Source of the DNA: VGCC01 sp044375955
Lineage (GTDB): Bacteria > Actinomycetota > Actinomycetes > S36-B12
DNA length: 5,238 nucleotides
Assembly (NCBI GenBank): GCA_044375955.1
Contig: JBILLS010000063.1
Span: 1 to 5,238 of the forward strand
Direction of reading: 5' to 3'
The notes under the pieces are model-generated. The model worked only from the letters and a program-made list of their open reading frames with translations, searched no databases and was not told the DNA's origin. The first letter of the stretch is position 1; each line of letters starts with the position of its first letter. Made by a program: the position numbers and the translations under genes. Below are positions 1 to 5,238 of the stretch, piece after piece.

Positions 1-1471
1 CCGTCAGCTCGCGGCGATCCTCAAGGATCCGGAAGCGTCCCCCAACGATCGATTCGTCGCCCTCGATCTCCTCAAGAACGCGAATGTCTCGGCAGGGGGC
101 GTGCTGCCGATGTGCCAGGACACCGGGACGGCGATCGTCATGGGCAAGCGCGGCCAGCAGGTGCTGACCGAGGGACTCGACGAGGAGCACATCTCGCTTG
201 GCATCTACGACGCCTACCAGAAACTCAATCTCCGCTACTCCCAGTTGTCACCGATGTCCATGTGGGAGGAACGCAACACCGGCAGCAATCTCCCGGCGCA
301 GATCGAGATCTACTCGGATACGCATCCGGGGCACGAACTCAGCTACGAATTCCTCTTCATGGCCAAGGGAGGTGGAAGCGCGAACAAGAGCTTCCTCTAC
401 CAAGAGACCGCGGCCGTGCTCAACCCCGCGAGCTTCCGCACCTTCCTCGACGAGAAGCTGCGCAGCATCGGGACCGCGGCCTGTCCGCCGTATCACCTGG
501 CGATCGTCGTGGGGGGTACGAGCGCTGAATACGCGCTCAAGGTCGCCAAGCTCGCCAGCGCCCGCTACCTCGATTCCCTCCCGGTTCACGGCACGGCTAC
601 CGGCCATGGTTACCGGGACCTGGCGATGGAGGCGGAGGTTCTCGCGCTGACCCAGGACTTCGGGATCGGTGCGCAGTTCGGGGGCAAGTACTTCTGCCAT
701 GACGTGCGCGTGATCCGGCTGCCGCGCCATGGAGCGTCCTGCCCGATCGCCATCGCGGTGTCGTGCTCGGCGGATCGGCAGGCGAAGGCGAAGATCACGT
801 CGGAGGGGATCTTCCTCGAGCAACTCGAGGTCGATCCCGCGCAGTATCTGCCCGAGATCACCGACGATCACCTCGACGACGACGTCGTGCGGATCGATCT
901 GGATCGACCGATGGACGAGGTCCGCGCAGAGCTCACCAAGCTGCCGATCCGGACTCGTATCTCACTCACCGGGTCGCTTGTCGTGGCACGCGATCTCGCG
1001 CACGCGCGCATCAAGGCGATGCTCGATCGAGGTGAGCCACTTCCGGAGTATTTGAAGAGGCATGCCGTCTACTACGCCGGCCCAGCCAAGACGCCTGAGG
1101 GCTACGCCTCCGGATCCTTCGGTCCGACCACCGCGGGCCGCATGGACTCCTACGTGGACCTGTTCCAGAAAGCAGGTGGCTCGTACGTCATGTTGGCGAA
1201 GGGAAACCGGAGCAAGGCCGTCACGCAGGCGTGCAAGGAGAACGGGGGCTTCTACCTCGGTTCGATCGGTGGGCCCGCGGCGATCCTCGCGCAGGACAAC
1301 ATCACCAAGGTTGAAGTGCTCGACTTTCCCGAACTGGGGATGGAGGCGGTCTGGCGCATCGAGGTGAAGGATTTTCCCGCGTTCGTCGTGGTGGACGACA
1401 AGGGCAATGACTTCTTCGCCGAGACACTCCGGCCGATCACCGCGACGATCCCGGTGGGTGCACCGCGTTAG
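1..1471 (+). CDS. fum: Class I (iron-sulfur) fumarate hydratase, 5'-truncated by the window edge
   Basis: Catalyses the reversible hydration of fumarate to (S)-malate in the TCA cycle, in the cytoplasm, using an oxygen-sensitive [4Fe-4S] cluster. The first full codon is at 2 and 489 residues are visible. By alignment from memory with E. coli FumA (548 residues), about 65 N-terminal residues lie outside the window. The GTG at 101 is an internal valine, because family-like sequence continues upstream of it. Counting from codon 2, cluster cysteines are C38 (CQDTGT), C161 (GTAACPPYH) and C255 (SCSADR). Their spacing fits the E. coli and Leishmania class I enzymes after one 4-residue insertion. 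Predicted active-site residues are R78, H243 (LPRHGAS), R330, T376 and R380 (GPTTAGRMDSY) and K400 (AKGNR). The alpha and beta domains are fused, as in FumA. The C-terminal region carries GGFYLGSIGGPAA and VVDDKGNDFF, both characteristic of the family. The stop is TAG at 1469-1471, overlapping the convergent gene. The exact symbol (fumA or fumB) cannot be decided here. Confidence 0.97.
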   Translation, partial: RQLAAILKDPEASPNDRFVALDLLKNANVSAGGVLPMCQDTGTAIVMGKRGQQVLTEGLDEEHISLGIYDAYQKLNLRYSQLSPMSMWEERNTGSNLPAQIEIYSDTHPGHELSYEFLFMAKGGGSANKSFLYQETAAVLNPASFRTFLDEKLRSIGTAACPPYHLAIVVGGTSAEYALKVAKLASARYLDSLPVHGTATGHGYRDLAMEAEVLALTQDFGIGAQFGGKYFCHDVRVIRLPRHGASCPIAIAVSCSADRQAKAKITSEGIFLEQLEVDPAQYLPEITDDHLDDDVVRIDLDRPMDEVRAELTKLPIRTRISLTGSLVVARDLAHARIKAMLDRGEPLPEYLKRHAVYYAGPAKTPEGYASGSFGPTTAGRMDSYVDLFQKAGGSYVMLAKGNRSKAVTQACKENGGFYLGSIGGPAAILAQDNITKVEVLDFPELGMEAVWRIEVKDFPAFVVVDDKGNDFFAETLRPITATIPVGAPR

Positions 1472-2094
1472 TCCCGGCACTTCCTCACGCCGTTGACCCA
1501 GTGGTACTTGCCACGCCCATCGCGCCAGATCGTCCAGAACGCGCGGTCCTGCCAGTAGCGGTTCCACTGCTGCATGGGGCGCTCACGAAGGCTCTTGACC
1601 ACATTGGCGGCGGAATCACCGAACTCCCGGCGGACCTCCGCCTGCATCATCCAGGTGGCACCGATCGCCAGCCGTCGGGAGAACTGATACGCGCCGCGGT
1701 AGATGCCCCCGGAACTGACCGCGCGGTAATTCCCATTGCTCTCGAAGTCCACCAGGCACTTGCGCACATCGTCCTTGCCGGGCTTGAACCACTTCCCGCG
1801 ATAGAGGCTGGGCATGAGTCCTCGGAGGTCGAGGGACTGGGCGGAGCCGAGGGCGTGGGCCAGCTCCCGTGCGATGCGCTCGGCCGGTTCCTCGATGAAG
1901 GACGCGTTCGCGGCATCGCCTGCCGGGATCGGGATCTCCTCACCGGTCTCCGGGTCGAAGATGCCCTCGGTGAGATCCAGGTACTCGGTCGGGATCGTGT
2001 CTTCGGGGTTGTCCTGGGCGGCGACGGGTCCGGCAAGACCGATGGCGAGCACACTGGCGCATACCAGCGAACCCCACACCCGAACCGCGCCCAC
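1468..2094 (-). CDS. Secreted lysozyme-like / transglycosylase-like protein (Rpf-type fold suspected)
   Basis: A 208-residue exported protein, probably a peptidoglycan-cleaving enzyme acting in the cell wall. The GTG start at 2094 is chosen because GGGAGG sits 6 bases upstream and because it gives a clean signal peptide: a short basic n-region (V4-R5), a hydrophobic core at about 7-22, and a likely cleavage after PVAA near residue 26. Residues 27-110 form an acidic, low-complexity linker (FDPETGEEIPIPAGD) followed by a helical stretch. Residues 113-208 resemble the lysozyme-like core of actinobacterial resuscitation-promoting factors and transglycosylases: C113, then DFESNGNYRAVSSGG with E118 as candidate catalytic acid, then YRGAYQFS. 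The second half is rich in tryptophan and arginine. C113 and C206 could form a disulfide that closes the domain. No LysM, G5 or other wall-binding module is visible. The exact family is uncertain. It lies after phoH2 but appears to have its own promoter region, and it ends in a 4-base overlap with the fumarase. Confidence 0.85.
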   Translation of the reverse strand: MGAVRVWGSLVCASVLAIGLAGPVAAQDNPEDTIPTEYLDLTEGIFDPETGEEIPIPAGDAANASFIEEPAERIARELAHALGSAQSLDLRGLMPSLYRGKWFKPGKDDVRKCLVDFESNGNYRAVSSGGIYRGAYQFSRRLAIGATWMMQAEVRREFGDSAANVVKSLRERPMQQWNRYWQDRAFWTIWRDGRGKYHWVNGVRKCRD

Positions 2095-2100
2095 GTTCGA

Positions 2101-2106
2101 CCTCCC
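2101..2106 (-). promoter_or_regulatory. Ribosome binding site that fixes the GTG start of the lysozyme-like gene
   Basis: On the minus strand GGGAGG is followed by six bases (TCGAAC) and then GTG at 2094. This decides against a longer in-frame start, a TTG at 2166, which would put a cysteine-rich, non-signal-like 24-residue extension in front of an otherwise ideal signal peptide. Confidence 0.75.
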
Positions 2107-2210
2107 GATGACGAGCCAACATTGTGTACGGAGGCACCCACATCGACCAAGGCACGAACACGCCAAATCACCGCATATCGGACATATTCTTTCGAAAAAT
2201 TCATCCCGTC
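2107..2210 (-). promoter_or_regulatory. Probable promoter region of the lysozyme-like gene, with AT-rich patch
   Basis: This stretch between the hairpin after phoH2 and the ribosome binding site is the most AT-rich part of the window, especially 2165-2204. On the minus strand it holds an ATATG repeat, the palindrome TTTCGAAA and a T-run. A possible sigma-70-like pair is TTGGTC at about 2149-2154 and CACAAT at about 2125-2130, with an 18-base spacer. The match is weak (3 of 6 and 4 of 6 to consensus). That a promoter lies somewhere here is an inference from base composition and the preceding hairpin. The exact hexamers are not established. Confidence 0.35.
2174..2197. repeat. Short repeat cluster: CATAT-CGGA-CATAT and adjacent palindrome TTTCGAAA
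   Basis: On the plus strand CATAT occurs at 2174-2178 and 2183-2187, a direct repeat with a 9-base period. The perfect 8-base palindrome TTTCGAAA follows at 2190-2197. Both lie in the non-coding gap upstream of the lysozyme-like gene. They could be a regulator binding site, but repeats this short in AT-rich DNA can also arise by chance. Confidence 0.35.
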
Positions 2211-2220
2211 CCCCATGGGC

Positions 2221-2246
2221 GTGGGCCAGGTCACCCCGACGCCCAC
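2221..2246 (-). terminator. Hairpin immediately after phoH2, candidate terminator without adjacent U-tract
   Basis: On the minus-strand transcript GUGGGC and GUC pair with GAC and GCCCAC around a 5-base loop, GGGGU. This gives 9 base pairs interrupted by a 3-base bulge (CUG). It begins 4 bases after the phoH2 stop codon. An overlapping alternative pairing, TGGGCGT at 2216-2222 with ACGCCCA at 2239-2245, is also possible. No U-tract follows directly; the nearest T-run is at 2195-2199, about 20 bases downstream. Terminators lacking a U-tract are reported in actinobacteria, so this is plausible but not certain. Confidence 0.45.
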
Positions 2247-2250
2247 AGGG

Positions 2251-3558
2251 TCAGAGCACGCTCTCCTCGAGCATCTCCGTGACCAGGGCGGCGATCGGTG
2301 ACCGCTCGGACCGGGTGAGGGTGACGTGGGCGAAGAGGGGGTGCCCCTTGAGCTTCTCGACGACGGCGACCACGCCGTCATACCGACCGACGCGCAGGTT
2401 GTCCCGCTGCCCGACGTCGTGGGTCAGCACCACGCGACTATCGCGTCCGATACGGCTCAGCACCGTGAGTAGGACATTGCGCTCCAACGACTGCGCCTCG
2501 TCGACGATGACGAAGGCATCGTGCAGGGAGCGCCCGCGGATGTGCGTCAGGGGTAGGACCTCGAGCATCCCGCGATCGAGGATCTCGTCGACGACCTCGG
2601 GCGTGGTGACCGCATTCAGCGTGTCGAAGACCGCCTGACCCCAGGGCGACATCTTCTCGTGCTCGGTACCCGGGAGGTAGCCCAAGTCCTGGCCGCCCAC
2701 GGCATAGAGCGGACGGAAGACGATCAACTTGCGGTGCTGCCGCCGCTCCATCACCGCTTCCAGCCCGGCGCAGAGTGCCAGAGCGCTCTTGCCGGTACCG
2801 GCACGGCCACCGAGGGAGATGATCCCGATATCCGGGTCGAGGAGTAGGTCGAGGGCGACGCGTTGCTCCGCACTGCGTCCGTGCAGACCGAAGGCTTCCC
2901 GATCGCCACGCACCAGACGTACCTGCTTGTCGGCGGTCACGCGGGCAAGCGCGCTGCCCCGCTCGGAGACGAGCACCATGCCGCAGTGGCAGGGCAGTTC
3001 GCGTGCGGGATCGAGGTCGATGACGACCTCGTCGTAGATCCGGTCGATGTCATCGGCGGCAACTTCGAGTTCGGCCATCCCGGTGTAGCCGGTCTCGATC
3101 ACGAACTCCGCGCGGTACTCCTCCGCCGGGAGGCCCATCGATGACGCCTTGACGCGCATCGGGAGGTCCTTGCTGACGAGCACGACATCGGCGCCGGCGA
3201 TACCGAGATTGCGGGCGACGGCGAGGATGCGGGTGTCGTTGTCGCCGAGTCGCAGTCCGTTGGGGAGCGCCTCGACGTCGGTGTGGTTGAGCTCCACGCG
3301 CACGGTGCCGCCCGCGTCACCCACCGACATCGGCTCATCCAGGCGTCCATGCTGGATGCGCAGATCGTCGAGCAGGCGCAGGGCCTGGCGCGCGAAGTAT
3401 CCGAGTTCAGGATGACTGCGCTTGCCCTCGAGCTCGGTGACGACGACAACCGGGATCACCACGTCGTGCTCGTCGAACCTGAGCAGTGCCCGCGGGTCCG
3501 AGAGGAGGACGGAGGTGTCCAGGACGTAGGTGGTGCGGGCGCCGCGGGGGTCGGGCAC
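2251..3558 (-). CDS. phoH2: PhoH2: PIN-domain ribonuclease fused to PhoH-type ATPase/helicase
   Basis: A 435-residue cytoplasmic protein, close in length to M. tuberculosis PhoH2 (about 433). That protein is described as an ATP-dependent, sequence-specific RNA helicase and ribonuclease. The N-terminal PIN domain (about 10-140) has the expected acidic metal ligands: D14 (YVLDTSVLL), E42 (VTELEG), D106 (GDNDTRIL) and D131 (VSKDLP). A middle segment (about 150-235) contains PCHCG at 189-193. The C-terminal PhoH ATPase (about 228-430) has Walker A GRAGTGKS at 251-258 with K257, and Walker B FVIVDEAQ at 349-356 with D353 and E354. It also has a motif III-like VLTHDVGQRDNLRVGR at 377-392. The GTG start at 3558 is chosen because AGGAGG lies 4 bases upstream and because domain homology begins about nine residues in. 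A longer start, GTG at 3603, lacks a ribosome binding site. No accessory domain is missing. It follows uppS in the same direction and is followed by a hairpin. Confidence 0.95.
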   Translation of the reverse strand: MPDPRGARTTYVLDTSVLLSDPRALLRFDEHDVVIPVVVVTELEGKRSHPELGYFARQALRLLDDLRIQHGRLDEPMSVGDAGGTVRVELNHTDVEALPNGLRLGDNDTRILAVARNLGIAGADVVLVSKDLPMRVKASSMGLPAEEYRAEFVIETGYTGMAELEVAADDIDRIYDEVVIDLDPARELPCHCGMVLVSERGSALARVTADKQVRLVRGDREAFGLHGRSAEQRVALDLLLDPDIGIISLGGRAGTGKSALALCAGLEAVMERRQHRKLIVFRPLYAVGGQDLGYLPGTEHEKMSPWGQAVFDTLNAVTTPEVVDEILDRGMLEVLPLTHIRGRSLHDAFVIVDEAQSLERNVLLTVLSRIGRDSRVVLTHDVGQRDNLRVGRYDGVVAVVEKLKGHPLFAHVTLTRSERSPIAALVTEMLEESVL

Positions 3559-3562
3559 GTGT

Positions 3563-3574
3563 CCTCCTGGGAGG
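3563..3574 (-). promoter_or_regulatory. phoH2 ribosome binding site inside a 12-base dyad
   Basis: On the minus strand the sequence is CCTCCCAGGAGG, with the AGGAGG core at 3563-3568 placed 4 bases before GTG at 3558. The flanking CCTC can pair with GAGG around a CCAG loop, so the site could be partly hidden in a small hairpin. The remaining 125-base gap between uppS and phoH2 (3559-3683) is GC-rich. It shows no convincing promoter hexamers or U-tract terminator, so it is unclear whether phoH2 is co-transcribed with uppS. Confidence 0.6.
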
Positions 3575-3683
3575 GGTCGGTGTCCCCACACGCTAGGTCC
3601 CACCCGTCACAGGGCCCTCGCCGACACGCCGAGTGCAGGGGCGTTCGGGGTCGCGTGAGGTCGCGGGGTTGGACGGGAGGTGA

Positions 3684-4445
3684 CTACGCGCCGAAGCGGC
3701 GGTGACGATCGGCGTACGAGCGCAGCGCGCGGAGGAAGTCCACGTGCCGGAAGTCCGGCCAGTAGGCCTCGCAGAAATAGAACTCCGAATGGGCCGACTG
3801 CCACATGAGGAATCCCGACAGGCGCTGCTCCCCCGACGTGCGGATCACCAGATCCGGATCGGGTTGCCCCTTCGTGTACAGGTGCTCGGCGATGTGCTCG
3901 ACGTCGAGTAATTGTGCGAGTTCGTCCAACGACGTTCCGCGGGTGGCGTGATCACTCAGCAGGGAGCGCACGGCATCGACGACCTCGCGTCGTCCGCCGT
4001 AGCCCACCGCGACGTTCACCAGACTTCCGGGGACACCGCGCGTGGACTCCTCGGCTTCCTTGAGCATGCGTGCCGTGTGGTTGGGCAGGAGGTCGAGTGC
4101 GCCGACCGGGTGCAGCCGCCAACGTCCCTGCTCGACGAGACCGGTCACGGTGTCCTCGATGATCGTCATCAGCGCCTGCAGCTCTGCTGCCGGTCGTGCG
4201 AGATTGTCGGTGGAGAGCAACCAGAGGGTCACGACCTCCACACCGACGTCATCGCACCAGCCGAGGAATTCGACGATCTTGGCCGCACCGGCACGGTGAC
4301 CCTCGGACGACGTGGATCCCTGCAGGCTGGCCCACCGACGATTCCCGTCCAGGATCACGCCGACGTGACGGGGGATTCGATCCGGGGGAATCTGACCTTT
4401 GAGGGACTTCTCGTAGATCCCGTAGACCAGATCTCGCACACCCAC
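3684..4445 (-). CDS. uppS: Isoprenyl transferase (cis-prenyl diphosphate synthase), probable short-chain Z-FPP synthase type
   Basis: A 253-residue cis-prenyl transferase that condenses isopentenyl diphosphate onto an allylic diphosphate for the cell-wall polyprenyl-phosphate carrier. Family motifs seen: LDGNRRW at 32-38, with D33 as Mg/diphosphate-binding aspartate; H50 (EGHRAGAAKI); LLSTDNL at 76-82; GYGGRREVVDAV at 148-159; PDLVIRTSGEQRLSGF at 197-212, with R202 and R208; and E221 (HSEFYF). The overall sequence closely matches my recollection of M. tuberculosis Rv1086, a C15 Z,E-farnesyl diphosphate synthase. L76 occupies the position of E. coli UppS A69, where Rv1086 also has leucine (L84) to limit chain length. 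The catalytic-loop glutamate of the usual STEN/SSEN motif is aspartate here (D80). The GTG start at 4445 yields MGVRDLVYGIYEKSL, a typical actinobacterial N-terminus. No strong Shine-Dalgarno is visible. The start is 10 bases after the upstream stop, suggesting translational coupling. GTG at 4439 is an alternative start. Confidence 0.95.
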   Translation of the reverse strand: MGVRDLVYGIYEKSLKGQIPPDRIPRHVGVILDGNRRWASLQGSTSSEGHRAGAAKIVEFLGWCDDVGVEVVTLWLLSTDNLARPAAELQALMTIIEDTVTGLVEQGRWRLHPVGALDLLPNHTARMLKEAEESTRGVPGSLVNVAVGYGGRREVVDAVRSLLSDHATRGTSLDELAQLLDVEHIAEHLYTKGQPDPDLVIRTSGEQRLSGFLMWQSAHSEFYFCEAYWPDFRHVDFLRALRSYADRHRRFGA

Positions 4446-4455
4446 GCGCGGAAGG

Positions 4456-5238
4456 CTACCCCGCGGACCGACCCGCCATGAGCGAAGCGGCGAGTCTGTC
4501 GGCATCCATGGTCGGCAGCTGGCACACCGAGTGTCGGCACACCATTGCCCCTGTGTCACGTGCGTCACGCGAGTACCGCAGGACGGTGCCGGGTGCCGGG
4601 GACATGCGGGCGACCCGCACCAGGTCCCGGGCATCCGGGTCGACGGTGACCTCCGCGGGCCCGTCCAGGACAGCCAGTAACGCCGACAATCCCCATCCGG
4701 CAGCACGTGGCGCCTGGGAGCCGTAGGCCGCCACCACACCGAGAGCCTGCTCCGCGCGCTCGCGATGCTCGGGCGACTCGACGATCGCCGCATAGGTCAC
4801 CAGGGCATTCGCCACCGCGAACCACCCCGAAGGTTCCGCGTTGTCGGAGGCCTCGCGCGGCCGACGGATGAGGGCGGGGGCGTCGTCGGCGGTGTCGCAG
4901 AAGCCACCGTCCTCGTCCGAGAAGTGGGTGACCGCGACATCGAGCAGGATCCCCGCGAACGTGAGCCATTCATCGTCACCCGTCGCCCAGTAGAGGGCGA
5001 GGAATCCCTCCGCCACATCGCCGTAGTCGTCGAGGACGCCGAGGTTCGCTCCTGCTCTGCCGTCGCGCGAGGTCCGCCAGAGGCGGTCGGTCAGGTTCAT
5101 GTGCACGGCGATCAACAGGTCGGCCGCGGCCACGGCAGCGTCCAGCCATGTCGGTTCATCGAATAACGCACCGGCCTCGGCGAGTGCCGCGATCGCCAAT
5201 CCGTTCCACGCGGCCACAACTTTGTCGTCACGTCCCGG
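4456..5238 (-). CDS. DUF255 / YyaL (SPATA20-like) family protein, C-terminal part; 5' end outside the window
   Basis: 260 C-terminal residues of a family whose full members are about 650-690 residues: an N-terminal thioredoxin-like DUF255 domain followed by an (alpha/alpha)6 glycosidase-like barrel. Only part of the barrel is visible here. The visible frame starts PGRDDKVVAAWNGLAIAALA, the family's D-D-K-x-x-x-x-W-N-G signature. GVLDDYGDVAEGFLALYWATG follows, then DGGFCDTADDAPALIRRPREASDNAEPSG, and finally a C-terminal MVCRHSVCQLP segment. The GTG at 5217 is internal, since the DDKV motif lies upstream of it. The biochemical role of the family is not established; the barrel resembles N-acylglucosamine 2-epimerases and the N-terminal half resembles thioredoxin. 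It ends with TAG at 4456-4458, just before uppS, so the two are probably one operon. M. tuberculosis has a DUF255 protein near its Z-FPP synthase gene (from memory), which supports a conserved linkage. Confidence 0.93.
   Translation of the reverse strand, partial: PGRDDKVVAAWNGLAIAALAEAGALFDEPTWLDAAVAAADLLIAVHMNLTDRLWRTSRDGRAGANLGVLDDYGDVAEGFLALYWATGDDEWLTFAGILLDVAVTHFSDEDGGFCDTADDAPALIRRPREASDNAEPSGWFAVANALVTYAAIVESPEHRERAEQALGVVAAYGSQAPRAAGWGLSALLAVLDGPAEVTVDPDARDLVRVARMSPAPGTVLRYSRDARDTGAMVCRHSVCQLPTMDADRLAASLMAGRSAG

Noticed and set aside
962..1567. Minus-strand reading frame of 201 codons opposite the fumarase 3' end
   Set aside because: The plus strand encodes conserved fumarase motifs throughout; this frame shows no recognisable domain and overlaps the lysozyme-like gene.
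2059..2061. Lipoprotein signal in the lysozyme-like protein at C12 (GSLVC)
   Set aside because: The -1 residue is valine, which does not fit a lipobox, and the cysteine lies inside the hydrophobic core well before a good type I cleavage site.
2095..2166. Upstream TTG start for the lysozyme-like gene
   Set aside because: The 24-residue extension (MACSCLGRCGC...) would bury the signal peptide, and a well-placed GGGAGG supports GTG at 2094.
1647..2204. Small upstream gene starting at ATG 2204 (MNFSKEYVRYAV...) on the minus strand
   Set aside because: After the AT-rich segment it runs out of frame through the signal-peptide gene as Arg/Ser/Pro-rich sequence. The purine-rich stretch before the ATG is not enough support.
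2095..2250. ydaO-type c-di-AMP riboswitch, known upstream of some actinobacterial rpf genes
   Set aside because: I could not find the conserved core blocks or the multi-helix layout in this 156-base gap.
1501..2301. Long plus-strand reading frame (266 codons) opposite the lysozyme-like gene
   Set aside because: It is the antisense shadow of a gene with a signal peptide, ribosome binding site and family motifs. It resembles no family, and long antisense frames are common in GC-rich DNA.
1814..2638. Plus-strand reading frame of 274 codons across the lysozyme-like/phoH2 gap
   Set aside because: It is rich in Ser, Arg and Pro with no domain pattern, crosses a hairpin and an AT-rich gap, and runs antisense to phoH2.
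3607..3804. 65-codon minus-strand frame as a phoAT-like antitoxin
   Set aside because: It lies mostly inside uppS in another frame, has shadow-like Arg/Pro/Leu composition and ends well before phoH2 without overlapping it.
3912..4481. Plus-strand frame of 189 codons opposite uppS
   Set aside because: It is antisense to all the conserved cis-prenyl transferase motifs and shows no domain of its own.

Overview
The window comes from a high-GC genome. Synonymous positions are mostly G or C, and all three start codons that can be placed are GTG. The gene content and order point to an actinobacterium: a PIN-PhoH ATPase, a short-chain-type cis-prenyl transferase, a DUF255/YyaL-family protein and a secreted lysozyme-like protein. 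From memory, Mycobacterium tuberculosis carries a DUF255 protein, a Z-farnesyl diphosphate synthase, PhoH2 and a fumarase in the same chromosomal neighbourhood (about Rv1084 to Rv1098c). This therefore reads as conserved core chromosome, not an accessory island. I see no mobile element, CRISPR array, tRNA, rRNA or prophage signature.

Layout: the left quarter (1-1471, + strand) is a class I iron-sulfur fumarase cut by the window edge at its 5' end. Everything else lies on the minus strand. Read in the direction of transcription (right to left), it is: the C-terminal part of a DUF255/YyaL protein (5238-4456, cut at its 5' end); a cis-prenyl diphosphate synthase starting 10 bases later (4445-3684); a 125-base gap; a PIN-PhoH2 ATPase/nuclease (3558-2251); a 156-base gap with a hairpin and an AT-rich patch; and a secreted lysozyme-like protein (2094-1468). 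The stop codons of the fumarase and the lysozyme-like gene overlap tail to tail in the four bases TTAG.

How the genes may work together: the DUF255 gene and uppS are very likely co-transcribed and translationally coupled. The prenyl transferase should feed the polyprenyl-phosphate carrier pathway for cell-wall synthesis, and the lysozyme-like protein should cleave peptidoglycan outside the cell, so two of the five genes concern the wall. PhoH2 is expected to act on RNA. The fumarase performs the TCA-cycle step between fumarate and malate. The hairpin after phoH2 suggests that the lysozyme-like gene is a separate transcription unit.

No convincing undescribed system was found. The points most worth a second look are the little-characterised lysozyme-like protein and the AT-rich regulatory patch in front of it, the apparent absence of a separate antitoxin gene before phoH2, and the residues of the prenyl transferase that predict a short product.
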